NCBI GenBank assembly: GCA_020848195.1
Contig: JADLAP010000119.1
Location: 1 to 64,000, forward strand
Length of the DNA: 64,000 nt
Source of the DNA: Phycisphaeraceae bacterium
Lineage (GTDB): Bacteria > Planctomycetota > Phycisphaerae > Phycisphaerales > Phycisphaeraceae
Direction of reading: 5' to 3'
In this document: positions 1 to 9,504 of the stretch, one piece after another
Position numbering within the stretch: the stretch's first letter is position 1
How the letters are laid out: the number at the start of each line of letters is the position of its first letter
Notes under the pieces: model-generated
What the model saw: only the letters and a program-made list of their open reading frames with translations
Database searches by the model: none
Told to the model about the DNA's origin: nothing
Translations under genes and position numbers: made by a program

Positions 1-2
1 AA

Positions 3-461
3 GCCCTCTTCCATCAGGGCGAGGAACGCGACTACGCCCTGCGCCTGCTCGACGCCGGCTACGTGATCCGACTCGGCAAGGCCGACCCGATCCATCACCA
101 TGAATCGCCCAAACGCGACACGACGCGCATGAGCCTCTACGGCCGGCGTAATGACGTGCTGTTCGTCTGGCACAACGCGCCGTGGCCGAGGTTGCTGATC
201 GACCTGCCTAGCACGGTGATCGGCGGCGCATGGTACGGCCTGCGCACCGGCCGGCTGTGGCTGATGCTCTGCGGCTCATGGATGGGTCTGACGGCGATCT
301 TCCGGCAGTGGACGTTGCGCCGTCCGGTGAGCCGCGCCGCCTACGCGCTGCATCATAAGCTGCGCCACGAGCGATGGACGTGGGAGCAGTTCCAGCAGCA
401 GGCCGCGGCAGCGGGGCTGAAGCTTCATGCCGATGGTCTTTCCAGCGCCAGGCAAGCGTGA
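3..461 (+). CDS. Glycosyltransferase family 2, C-terminal part (5' end outside window)
   Basis: Open frame from window start (ALFHQGEERDYALRLLDAGYVIRLGKADPIHHHESPKRD...); GT2-like C-terminal segment. Confidence 0.65.
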   Translation, partial: ALFHQGEERDYALRLLDAGYVIRLGKADPIHHHESPKRDTTRMSLYGRRNDVLFVWHNAPWPRLLIDLPSTVIGGAWYGLRTGRLWLMLCGSWMGLTAIFRQWTLRRPVSRAAYALHHKLRHERWTWEQFQQQAAAAGLKLHADGLSSARQA

Positions 462-672
462 TCCAGACCCCAATGACCGAATGACCAAGCCGGTATGACG
501 AATGACCGGACGCGCGGGCCGTTTGCCCGCGGCTGGAACAATGCGGTTTTTTCGTCCTTCGGTTTTGGACCTTCGTCATTTCCCCGCGTCCGCCACGTGA
601 TTCACCGGCGATTGCCCTGACCCGCCTTGCTTTTCCCATGTTTCAGGCTGGACACGGGGGCTTGGGATGACG

Positions 673-708
673 ATAATCATCATTATGTACATCCTTTCCA
701 TAAAGGAT
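673..708. promoter_or_regulatory. Two inverted repeats upstream of antitoxin gene (candidate autoregulatory operators)
   Basis: ATAAT-CATC-ATTAT (673-686) and ATCCTTT-CCAT-AAAGGAT (691-708), just before the ATG at 717. Confidence 0.6.
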
Positions 709-716
709 ATTATGCT

Positions 717-977
717 ATGAACAACGTCAGCATTGTCGAAGCCCGCAGCCGGATGGCGGACATCATCAACGGCGTGGCGTACGGCGGCGAGCGGGTGGTT
801 CTGGAACGGCACGGCAAGGGCGTGGTGGCGATCGTGTCGGTGGAAGATCTGGAATTGCTGGAAGCGATCGAAGATCAGGAGGACGTCAAGGCGGCCCGTC
901 GCGCCCTTTCGGAAATGAAGCGAAAGGGCGTGAAGCCGGTGTCGTGGGACAAGGTGAAAGCCATGGCGGGACGGTGA
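717..977 (+). CDS. Phd/YefM-family antitoxin
   Basis: MNNVSIVEARSRMADIINGVAYGGERVVLERHGKGVVAIVSVEDLELLE; pattern of Phd/YefM antitoxins; followed by a RelE-like ORF. Confidence 0.8.
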   Translation: MNNVSIVEARSRMADIINGVAYGGERVVLERHGKGVVAIVSVEDLELLEAIEDQEDVKAARRALSEMKRKGVKPVSWDKVKAMAGR

Positions 978-980
978 GTC

Positions 981-1244
981 ATGTCCTACCGGATCGAACT
1001 GGCCCCGTCGGCGGCACGTGCGTTTACCCGGCTGGATCGCGGCATCCAGCGGCGCATCCGTGACGCCATTGACGGCCTTCAGGACAACCCCCGACCGGCG
1101 GGCGTCCGCAAATTGACGGGTGCAGATGATTTGTGGCGCATCCGCGTGGGCGATTACCGTGTGGTGTACCGGATCGAGGATCATCGTTTGCTCGTGCTGG
1201 TGGTGCGGATCGCCCATCGCCGGGACATCTACCGAGGCAAATGA
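981..1244 (+). CDS. RelE/ParE-family toxin
   Basis: MSYRIELAPSAARAFTRLDRGIQRRIRDAIDGL...WRIRVGDYRVVYRIEDHRLLVLVVRIAHRRDIYR; typical RelE core. Confidence 0.88.
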   Translation: MSYRIELAPSAARAFTRLDRGIQRRIRDAIDGLQDNPRPAGVRKLTGADDLWRIRVGDYRVVYRIEDHRLLVLVVRIAHRRDIYRGK

Positions 1245-1410
1245 CGCGGTAAGCCTGGGCATCGATGACAACACAGTGTGGCGATGCGAGTGGCGATGTC
1301 GGTATGGACGCCCAGGCGGTGCGGGACGTGCGACAGGGCGTGCGGGGCGGACCGTGGCAAGCGCGACAATTTCCGCTTGCATCCGGCGGGTTATTCGATA
1401 AAATAGCTCG

Positions 1411-1438
1411 TGCTAGCAGGAAACTAGCATGGGCTAGT
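1411..1438. promoter_or_regulatory. Cluster of CTAG-containing half-sites upstream of LacI gene
   Basis: TGCTAG (1411), ACTAGC-ATGG-GCTAGT (1423-1438 perfect inverted repeat); CTAG centres about 10-11 bp apart. Confidence 0.5.
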
Positions 1439-1442
1439 CATC

Positions 1443-2483
1443 ATGATCTACGCCACACAGAAACAGATCGCCCGTAAGCTCGGCGTCTCCCGGCAGGCGG
1501 TGGGTTTCGCCCTCAGCGATGATCCTGACATCCGCAAACAGCTCAGCGAGGCGACGCGGAACCGGATCCGCAAGGCGGCCCAGAAGATGGGATACACGCA
1601 GCACCGGGCGGCTTTGGCGATCAAGTCTGGACGAACACAAATTGTTGGTGTGGCTGGACATGTGGCGAGAACTTCTTCCACGCTGGATCGTCTGACCGCG
1701 CTCTCCCAGGTCTTCAGCGAGAACAACTACCGCATCCTGTTCTCCACGTTTGAAAGCCACTGCACGCAGCAGGAACAGGATGTCATTGAAGACCTGCTGG
1801 CTCATCGCGTGGATGGACTGGTGGTGCTCAATCCCTCCACGTCGGATTTGTCCTGTTACACCAGACTTCACGACCGGGGCTTTCCTCTGGTCATGCTCTC
1901 CGGCGATTTTTCGGAGCATGACCTGCCCCGCGTGCTGCTGGATACCGGGCAGGGCAAGTACGACCTGGCGTGTCATCTGATCGAGCTGGGACATCGGCGC
2001 ATCGCGTTTGCCATTGGTCAGTTCAAGTATCACGCATCCAACCCGCATTCGGACTGGAACGGTTTCACGAAGGCGATGCACGAGGCTGATCTGCCGGTGG
2101 TGGATTCCTGGATGCTCAAGGATGAGCTGGTTGACCGGGAGTCCGTCGCCCGGTTCACCGGTCGCGTGCTCGACGGCCCCGACCGGCCCACCGCCATCAT
2201 GTACACCAACGACGAAATGGCCCTGGTCGGCCTGCACGCGATCATGGCCAGGGGGCTGCGCGTGCCGCGGGACATCTCCATCACCGGATACGACGACTTC
2301 CCCCTGGCTTCGTTGGTTTCACCCACGCTGACCACGGCGAACCAGAACTATCTCGAACAGAGCCGCATCGCGTTCGCCATGCTGCAGCATCAGATGGACA
2401 GCCAGCCGATGGATGATTCCTGCCGGATGCTGATTCCCCCGCAACTGGTCATCCGTCAATCCACGGGAGCCGTCAACAGGTAA
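1443..2483 (+). CDS. LacI-family transcriptional regulator
   Basis: N-terminal HTH (QKQIARKLGVSRQAVGFALSDDPDIRKQLSEATRNRIRKAAQKMGY) and periplasmic-binding-protein-like domain. Confidence 0.93.
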   Translation: MIYATQKQIARKLGVSRQAVGFALSDDPDIRKQLSEATRNRIRKAAQKMGYTQHRAALAIKSGRTQIVGVAGHVARTSSTLDRLTALSQVFSENNYRILFSTFESHCTQQEQDVIEDLLAHRVDGLVVLNPSTSDLSCYTRLHDRGFPLVMLSGDFSEHDLPRVLLDTGQGKYDLACHLIELGHRRIAFAIGQFKYHASNPHSDWNGFTKAMHEADLPVVDSWMLKDELVDRESVARFTGRVLDGPDRPTAIMYTNDEMALVGLHAIMARGLRVPRDISITGYDDFPLASLVSPTLTTANQNYLEQSRIAFAMLQHQMDSQPMDDSCRMLIPPQLVIRQSTGAVNR

Positions 2484-2528
2484 ACGCCCATGTCGCATGA
2501 ACCACAACTGGCATCAGGAGCCTTTCCC

Positions 2529-3236
2529 ATGTCGCAGGTCGCACGCACCATGTTCGGTCGCCGGGTCCGGGCCTTCACGCTCATCGAGCTTCTCGTCGTG
2601 ATTTCCATCATTGCGATGCTGATCGCCATCCTCCTGCCGGCGCTGCAGAAGGCGAAAATGGCGTCGCAGTCCGTCCAGTGCCTGAGCAATCAGCGTCAGA
2701 TGGGATTGTTTTTCCAGACCTATGCCGGCGACTACAAGGGCGTGCTGCCGCCGAGCGAATGGCGATTGCCTTCCGCCACGGGATGGGATGCATGGAAGTA
2801 CAACGGCTGGAACGGCATCATGATCTCGAAGGGCTATATCCCCGCGTTTCCTTCCGGGTCATGGTATGTGAATACCCTCACGGATTACGGGCATTTCCTG
2901 TTCTGTCCCACGGCTTCACCTCACAATGAGGATTCATATCACGCCGATTACAGCATGAGTTTGTGCCTGGGCGCCACGAGCTTCAACGGCACGACGCCGT
3001 ACACGTGGGCCGGCATCGTGTCGGACTGGGTGCGTCTGGAGAACTATCCCTCCAAGCCGTATTTCGGCGACACCACCGGTGCGCCGTCATGGTCGCATTA
3101 TGCCGCCTTCAGTACGGTTCGGTGGCGGCATATGAGCGATGCCGCGAATTTCCTCTACGGCGACGGCCACGCCAAACCCGTACTCTTCCGCGACTGGAAC
3201 CCCACATTCCTGTATGAATATCTTGTCGTACCCTGA
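2529..3236 (+). CDS. Type II secretion-like pseudopilin (prepilin-type N-terminal cleavage/methylation domain)
   Basis: [31 protein letters not shown]-terminal RHMSDAANFLYGDGHAKPV; GGAG RBS-like sequence before ATG 2529. Confidence 0.88.
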   Translation: MSQVARTMFGRRVRAFTLIELLVVISIIAMLIAILLPALQKAKMASQSVQCLSNQRQMGLFFQTYAGDYKGVLPPSEWRLPSATGWDAWKYNGWNGIMISKGYIPAFPSGSWYVNTLTDYGHFLFCPTASPHNEDSYHADYSMSLCLGATSFNGTTPYTWAGIVSDWVRLENYPSKPYFGDTTGAPSWSHYAAFSTVRWRHMSDAANFLYGDGHAKPVLFRDWNPTFLYEYLVVP

Positions 3237-3294
3237 TCGCTTGCCTCCTATCGCTTATGGGTTGGATACGCGGCTGTCCATCTGGAGCTTGCAT

Positions 3295-4272
3295 ATGTGC
3301 AGGATGACGTATTGCCGTTTCGCCGTGTTGCCGCTGGCATGGCTTGTGGTGACCGGAGTTGGAGTTCAGGCCGGCGACCCGCAGGCGAAGCTGGATGTGC
3401 AGACCGGCGAGGGGTCGGGCGTCGAGTCCGGCCTTCCTGGCCGGTTCGCCAACTTCGACATCGACACGGGCAACGCGAAGCAACGGATTTACTTCTTTTC
3501 CCCGACCGATCGCGGGCCGACCTCGCCTTATCAGCAGACCTACAGCGGATACGCCATTCATCGGCCGGGCAACTGCTGGTTCTGGGAAAGCGCGGTGAAC
3601 CTGCGCTGGTCCGTGGCGGGATCGAAGCCGTTCAGTTTCGGCGCGCAGCCGGCGACGCATCGCGTGCTGGCGTCCAAGGGCGAGCGGGTGGCATTTGACC
3701 TGATTGCCGAATCGCCGACCGGCAAGGCCGCCATCCGCACCGCCGCGCTGCCGGGACGTTCCCTGCTCTTTGTTGAAGCCCATCGCACCAGCCCAGGCGT
3801 GCCTATGGAACTGGAGCTTTGGGCTTATCCCTGCGGCCATGCGGCACCGCTCGACCGTTGCATTCATCTGGATGGCCTGGAGCTGCGCAACCACAAGGAA
3901 GCCCCCAAGCCGGATGATCCTGCCTCGCGCGACATCCTCAGTTGCGAGAACGAAACGATTGTGTATCGCCTCGACCTGGGCAAGGATCGCCGCTGGTGCC
4001 TGCTGACCGATCACGCCAGGGAACCCGCGGCCGGGCAGGCGGGCATCGTCTTCGACCGCCGTGACATCCAATCCGCACGGGCGGAAATCTATCTCAATTA
4101 CTACATCCGCCTGACCCTCGTCGCCGGGCCGCAAGTCCGCTCCACGCGCCTGGTGCTTTGCACGTTCCCTGAAATGACCATCGGCGAAGCGGAACAATCG
4201 CTGAGCAACATCGCCGGGGAAGCTGAGGCCTTGACGGCCCGGGCCTTGGATGGTTTGCCCGCGCCCTTTTGA
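3295..4272 (+). CDS. Secreted hypothetical protein
   Basis: Signal peptide MCRMTYCRFAVLPLAWLVVTGVGVQAGDP; 325 aa; no family recognised. Confidence 0.65.
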   Translation: MCRMTYCRFAVLPLAWLVVTGVGVQAGDPQAKLDVQTGEGSGVESGLPGRFANFDIDTGNAKQRIYFFSPTDRGPTSPYQQTYSGYAIHRPGNCWFWESAVNLRWSVAGSKPFSFGAQPATHRVLASKGERVAFDLIAESPTGKAAIRTAALPGRSLLFVEAHRTSPGVPMELELWAYPCGHAAPLDRCIHLDGLELRNHKEAPKPDDPASRDILSCENETIVYRLDLGKDRRWCLLTDHAREPAAGQAGIVFDRRDIQSARAEIYLNYYIRLTLVAGPQVRSTRLVLCTFPEMTIGEAEQSLSNIAGEAEALTARALDGLPAPF

Positions 4273-4306
4273 CGGGCGATGACCTGAACGATGAACTTGT
4301 GTTCGC

Positions 4307-6688
4307 ATGAAAGGAAACTGGATGCGCGGTTCCTACCGTTGTTGGATGTGCCTGTTGTCGTGGTTGGCGGTCGCGGCGGCGTCGGGACGGGTTCTGGCTG
4401 AACCCGTGCCGCTGACGCTGGTGGAACAGGGCCAGCCACGCGCGACCATCATGCTGGGTCAGACTGCCGGCTCGACCGAAATCACCGCCGCCGGTCAACT
4501 GGTCGAGATCATCCGGTCGATCACCGGCGCGACGCTGCCCGTGACTCGTCTGCCCGACTCGCCCGCTGCCGGCCCTCAGATCATCCTCGGAACGCCGCGG
4601 ACCCACGCGATGGTGGCCGACGTCGCCGGCCGGCTGGGATTGGACGGCGTGTCGGATGAGCAGATCGTCATCCTGCGCGAAGGCGACCGCCTGTATCTCT
4701 GCGGCAACAAGCCCGTGGGCGCGATGTTCGCCTGCTTCGCCTTTCTGGAAAATGACCTTGGCGTACGATGGTACTGGCCCGGCGAATCCGGAACGTATCT
4801 GCCCCGCATGGACAGCATCCACATCGGCCGGGCGTCGTTGAACCGCAAGCCCGCCTTCCCGCAGAGCGGCTACAAACTGACCTACGGCAGCGATCCGCAA
4901 ACCGAACTGTGGCACGCGCGCAACCGGTTGCGACTTGCCCGCAACCTGTGGGCCTGGTCGTATGCCGACCGTCAGATCAATCAGCAGCGTTACGCCGATT
5001 CCATCGCCATGGGCATCAAACCCATCGTCAGTGGACATTGCCTGGGTCTCGATCCTGACCGGTATTTCGCGGCTCATCCGGAATACTTCATGCTGGCGGC
5101 GGGCAAACGGCATCGCGGCTGGTCGATCTGCTGGTCCTGTCCGCCGGCCAGGGAAATGCTGCTGGAGATGCTCAGGAGCTGGATGCGCGACTATCCCGAA
5201 GTCGAGGAGTTGCACGTCTATCTGCCGGACGAAACGCAGCGATGTCAGTGCGAGGAATGTCTGGCGCTGGCGGACGATGCTTCGGGCCGGTACTTCAAGT
5301 TCCTCGACGGGCTGATTCAGGAAGTTCGACGCGACTATCCCCATGCGAAGTTCTCCACGCTGGCCTACCAGGAATACATGGATGTGCCCGCCGTCGTGAA
5401 GCCCACGCCGGGCATGGTTGTCCATTACTGCGCCTACAACCGCTGCTACAAGCACCCGCTGGAAAGCGACTGCAAGGCCAACGTCGATTACCTGGGCCAA
5501 CTGAAAAAATGGTTGGCGCTCGGTCAACCGATGGCCATCTACGGCTACGAATACGACGCGCTGGTCGGCGCGGAAGGCGCCAGCGGCGTCATGATTCCCA
5601 ATGTGCGGATGATGGCGGATCAGCTTCGCGCCTACCGACGTCTGGGCATCCAGCACTTCGGCACGCAATGCCCGATCTATGCCTACAATCCCGGCTCGCA
5701 GCCCCAGGACAGGCCGTGGACGCAGAACCGCCTGTCGCTTTACGTCGGCGCGAAGCTGCTGGTCGATCCGGATCAGAACGTCGACGACATTCTCCTGGAC
5801 TGGACGACGCGCATCTTCGGTCCCGCCGGCCCGTCCATGCTGGCGTACTACAGGCTGGTGGAGGACGCCTGGCTCGCTTCGCCCAATCATCTGACCTACT
5901 TCCTGCATGAACCTGCGTCATCCTGCGATGGCTTCATGTCGGACGAGTTGTGCCGGCGTGTGCGGAAACTGTTCGATGAAGCGGACCAGTCGCTGAGCAA
6001 TCTCAAGGGCCAGGCCGGCGTTCGCATGGCCGAACAGGTTCAACTGGAACGCGGCGTCTGGGGACGCTGGGAACAAGTTTTTCGACAGTGGAAGAAAACC
6101 AAGCGTTCGAACCGTCTGGAAGTACCGCATGTGGCTTGTGAGCCGCCGGTCGGTGGCGAGAAGCCCGACGCGATCTGGCAACGCGCGGTCGTGCAGGAAC
6201 GGTTTCTCACGGTGACGGGCGAGCCGCCGGTGGACGCCACGGCGGTCCAGGCTCTCTGGTCCGATCAGGCCTTGCACCTGCGCGTCACGTGCCGCGACGG
6301 CGACATGGCGTCGTTGTCTAACACGCACACCACGCATGATTCACTGGTCTGGGATGACGACTGCGTGGAGCTGTTTGTCGATCCCGACGGCGCGGGCCGG
6401 TACTTCCATCTGGCGGTCAACTCCAGCGGCGCGACCTGCGACGCCGTCGGCACGCAGTCGCCCAACAGTTGGAATGGCGCGTGGTCGGCTGTAACCTTCC
6501 GGACTCAGGACGGCTGGACCGTCGAGATCACGCTGCCGTTCGTCACCTTCGGCCAGCCACGGAACGAAGGCGAGCCATGGCGACTGGGCGTCAACCGCAC
6601 CCGCCGAGGCAACAAGCCCCACTCCAGTTGGACGGACGGCACATATCGCAATCCCGCCAGTTTTCTGCCGATCCATATGGTGAAGTAG
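4307..6688 (+). CDS. DUF4838-type secreted glycosidase-like protein with C-terminal CBM9-like domain
   Basis: Signal peptide-like N-terminus; GH20-like N-domain pattern (LGTPRTHAMVADVAGRLG...FAFLENDLGVRWYWPGESGTYLP); CBM9-like end (ALWSDQALHLRVTCRDGDM...DDCVELFVDPDGAGRYFHLAVNSSGATCDA). Confidence 0.8.
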   Translation: MKGNWMRGSYRCWMCLLSWLAVAAASGRVLAEPVPLTLVEQGQPRATIMLGQTAGSTEITAAGQLVEIIRSITGATLPVTRLPDSPAAGPQIILGTPRTHAMVADVAGRLGLDGVSDEQIVILREGDRLYLCGNKPVGAMFACFAFLENDLGVRWYWPGESGTYLPRMDSIHIGRASLNRKPAFPQSGYKLTYGSDPQTELWHARNRLRLARNLWAWSYADRQINQQRYADSIAMGIKPIVSGHCLGLDPDRYFAAHPEYFMLAAGKRHRGWSICWSCPPAREMLLEMLRSWMRDYPEVEELHVYLPDETQRCQCEECLALADDASGRYFKFLDGLIQEVRRDYPHAKFSTLAYQEYMDVPAVVKPTPGMVVHYCAYNRCYKHPLESDCKANVDYLGQLKKWLALGQPMAIYGYEYDALVGAEGASGVMIPNVRMMADQLRAYRRLGIQHFGTQCPIYAYNPGSQPQDRPWTQNRLSLYVGAKLLVDPDQNVDDILLDWTTRIFGPAGPSMLAYYRLVEDAWLASPNHLTYFLHEPASSCDGFMSDELCRRVRKLFDEADQSLSNLKGQAGVRMAEQVQLERGVWGRWEQVFRQWKKTKRSNRLEVPHVACEPPVGGEKPDAIWQRAVVQERFLTVTGEPPVDATAVQALWSDQALHLRVTCRDGDMASLSNTHTTHDSLVWDDDCVELFVDPDGAGRYFHLAVNSSGATCDAVGTQSPNSWNGAWSAVTFRTQDGWTVEITLPFVTFGQPRNEGEPWRLGVNRTRRGNKPHSSWTDGTYRNPASFLPIHMVK

Positions 6689-6759
6689 CGGAAGAGGATC
6701 ACGCGGGGAAGCCAGGGAATCCGCGTCGCAACGCATGGAGATGCGGGAAACCGTTCAAG

Positions 6760-6844
6760 TAGCCCGGGTGGGACTCGAACCCACAAGGCCGATGCCGGCC
6801 AGCGGATTTTAAGTCCGCAGCGTTTGCCATTTCGCCACCGGGCC
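6760..6844 (-). tRNA. tRNA-Leu (anticodon UAA)
   Basis: Reverse complement GGCCCGGTGGCGAAATGGCAAACGCTGCGGACTTAAAATCCGCTGGCCGGCATCGGCCTTGTGGGTTCGAGTCCCACCCGGGCT: 7-bp acceptor, anticodon loop CTTAAAA, long variable arm, T-arm GTGGGTTCGAGTCCCAC. Confidence 0.93.
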
Positions 6845-7299
6845 GATGGTGTGATGATTGTCGTTGGTTTACGCCTGCCGCGTCAAATCTTGCGGGGAAG
6901 ACGGGGTTTTCCGCATGATTTGACGTTCGTGACATGCTCGCCGGCGTTCGGAGCGTGACGGGCTGTTGTGCAGGTTTGGGCACGCCTGCGCGGGGGTTCC
7001 AGGCAAGCGCAGGGCAAGCACCTTGGCCATCCGTTTGCGGTTCCGGCCAGACAGAACACGGAGAATATCCATGCCAAGTGGACCCATTCAGATATGCCGG
7101 TTGACGTTGGGAAAAGCCCTAAATTGTTTCCTCGCGTGGCCGCATCAACCCCCGAACCTGACGCCTGGCCCGTCGCGACCTCCAGGCCAACGCCAACGCT
7201 TCTGAAGGTGTCATGGCTTCTTCGGCCGATTTGGCTGACCAAGAGGTTGTGGAAGCGACGCAAGCCGTTCCTTCGCTTTCGGGGGCCGGCGGTTGTACC

Positions 7300-7433
7300 C
7301 ACTTCCGGGGGTGAGGCATTCGCACCGCCAGCGGCCCAAGCCCCGTCACCACCGTTCGCTCTTCAGCATGACCCTTGCGCACCACCTGACGATGGCCCTG
7401 GGCATCGCTCAGATGCGATCGGTTGCTGATCCA
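7300..7433 (-). pseudogene. IS256-like transposase fragment
   Basis: Reverse-strand reading NRSHLSDAQGHRQVVRKGHAEERTVVTGLGPLAVRMP resembles an internal IS256/mutator transposase segment; similarity stops abruptly and no full ORF is present. Confidence 0.5.
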
Positions 7434-7454
7434 CTGACTTGTCGGCGGACTGTG

Positions 7455-9461
7455 TTACGTGCCGGCGAATTGCAGGATTTGTGGTTTCCCGGCGTTGTCG
7501 TCAGGATGATCAGCGACGGCCAGTTGATACAGAACCGTTTTGACTTCATAGGCCTTCAGCGACCACTGCACGAACAGATTGCCCCGTGTGTCGGTGACAT
7601 CTCGTGGAGAGCCGGAATCCGTCACGGCAGCGTCCACCCGTTGTGTCACAGAGGTCGCCCCATCGGCCCCGGCGTAGTGCAGGGGCAGCAGGAGGCTGAT
7701 GTTCTGCGTATGCGGCGAGGGATTGATCAGGACCAGCATGGCCTGACGGATTTCGTGATTGGTCAAGAGCACCGCTTCCATATGCCGGCCATCCGGGGGT
7801 GCCAGACGGATGAAATCGCCGGTGAACAGCGGCCGATGTTGGCGGTGCAGGTTGATCCAGCGCGAGACAATCTCCCGGGTCTTGTCGCCCCAGAAAGGCT
7901 GGCTTCCCACGACGCAGCGGCAGTTGCCGTAACCGAAGAGGGACGCCAGGCCATGTTCGTAGTTCACGAGATGAGCCTCATCGGCGTTGATGGAGTGGCC
8001 GTGATACGCGCTGGTGGCGATGTGTCCCCAGGCGCACCATGCGGGGCTGTGGGATCTGGCGTTGTAAACCCCGGCCCGGTAGTTGGCCAGCAGTTGCAGG
8101 CCCTGGCTATGGCAGTAATCTTCCTCGCAATATCCGCCGGGCATGGCGCACGATCCCATGAGCAGGTAATTGACGTCGCGGGGCACGGTGCAGGTGACGC
8201 CGCGGTCGCGGAGCCTTTGAAACAGTCGCTTTTCCCAGAGCCAGTTGTGGTAGTGGTAGTTGCCAAGGCCGGTGTGGCGATGGCCCGGGCGATGACAGGG
8301 AATGTCCGTTGGGCCGTCGATGAGCATTTCGTCGAATCCCAGGCCGCAGAGCCAGTCGTACTTCCCGAGCATGTAGTCGCCCCAGCCGGAGAGGAAACAC
8401 ATGTTGCCGAAGGCGCCGGGGTCGAAAGTGCGGCCTGTTTCGTCGCAGCATTCCCAGTCCAGGTGCTTTTCACGGACTTCGCTGCCATGCACGGCGATGG
8501 AATAGGAAGCATAGACCGCCGCCTTCATGCCGCGCTGATGAATGAGCCTGACCAGATCCCGCAGGTCGGCTTCGCCACGGGGAAACAGGTCCTGACGGGG
8601 GGCGAAGTCGCCGGTGTTGGTGAACAATTGATCGTAGAAGAAAGCGATTTTCTCAAAGCCCGCTTCATGGCAGTCGTCCAGCAACCGCGTCCATTGCACC
8701 ATCGACGACTGGGGATTGTCCGCCAAGAATCCGCTGAATTTGAATGTGGTCTCCTGCGACGACAGCGCCCAGGGAATCAGAGCCTTCAGCGACCGGCCCA
8801 TCCAGACCGCCCGTCCCTGCGGATCCTCGGGCGTCGCCACGGCATAGTGGTTGAAACTCTCCAACTCCGAGCCGCCCGGTTCCAGGACCACATCGATCGA
8901 GCCGGGGAACTGAACATCATGGTAGCCGGCGAAATGTCGCTCCCGGCCCAGCGTATCTTGGCGGAAATCGTGGAGGAAATGCAGATTTCGGCCGACCCGC
9001 ACTGAATAGAATATCTCCACGCAGACATTCTGGATCGTCACCGGACGTATGCCAATGTTGCGCACCGTGACCCATTTGCGGAAGATGGGCAGTTCGTCCG
9101 ATGCCTCGTAATGGAGCGTCGTTTCCAGACCCAGTTCGGGCGACCGGCAGCGGATTTCGCCGATGTCCCCCAACCGGCCCGGACGAACGCTCAGCGATAC
9201 AACCTCGAAGCAGCCTTTGCGATCCGCCCACAACGCGCAATGCTGCCGCAAGGGCCCCACATCATGCCACCTGCCGTCGATCTGGATCGCCGCCTCAAAC
9301 GGCAGGCCCCATCCGCCGCGGTGATGACAGGGTTTCCAGAAGGCGTCGTCAGGCGATTTAATGAAGACATCACAGGAAAACGGGCCATCGCTCGTATCCA
9401 CATCCCGTTTCACAAATGGCGTCTGAATGCACAGCTTTTGTCCGTTCACATGAATCGGCAT
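7455..9461 (-). CDS. Putative TIM-barrel glycoside hydrolase (melibiase/GH36-like); no signal peptide
   Basis: 668 aa; SGFLADNPQSSMVQWTRLLDDCHEAGFEKIAFFYDQ...LGFDEMLIDGPTDIP, beta/alpha-barrel style; N-terminus MPIHVNGQKLCIQTPFVKRD is not a signal peptide. Confidence 0.65.
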   Translation of the reverse strand: MPIHVNGQKLCIQTPFVKRDVDTSDGPFSCDVFIKSPDDAFWKPCHHRGGWGLPFEAAIQIDGRWHDVGPLRQHCALWADRKGCFEVVSLSVRPGRLGDIGEIRCRSPELGLETTLHYEASDELPIFRKWVTVRNIGIRPVTIQNVCVEIFYSVRVGRNLHFLHDFRQDTLGRERHFAGYHDVQFPGSIDVVLEPGGSELESFNHYAVATPEDPQGRAVWMGRSLKALIPWALSSQETTFKFSGFLADNPQSSMVQWTRLLDDCHEAGFEKIAFFYDQLFTNTGDFAPRQDLFPRGEADLRDLVRLIHQRGMKAAVYASYSIAVHGSEVREKHLDWECCDETGRTFDPGAFGNMCFLSGWGDYMLGKYDWLCGLGFDEMLIDGPTDIPCHRPGHRHTGLGNYHYHNWLWEKRLFQRLRDRGVTCTVPRDVNYLLMGSCAMPGGYCEEDYCHSQGLQLLANYRAGVYNARSHSPAWCAWGHIATSAYHGHSINADEAHLVNYEHGLASLFGYGNCRCVVGSQPFWGDKTREIVSRWINLHRQHRPLFTGDFIRLAPPDGRHMEAVLLTNHEIRQAMLVLINPSPHTQNISLLLPLHYAGADGATSVTQRVDAAVTDSGSPRDVTDTRGNLFVQWSLKAYEVKTVLYQLAVADHPDDNAGKPQILQFAGT

Positions 9462-9504
9462 GGCACGTCCTTCGTCTATGTATTGGTTTGTATCGGCGGG
9501 CTAT

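Noticed and set aside
4094-5908. 604-aa minus-strand ORF
   Set aside because: Antisense of the DUF4838 gene; shadow frame.
7293-9005. 570-aa plus-strand ORF
   Set aside because: Antisense of the 7455-9461 glycosidase; the 5' part also overlaps the transposase scar on the other strand.
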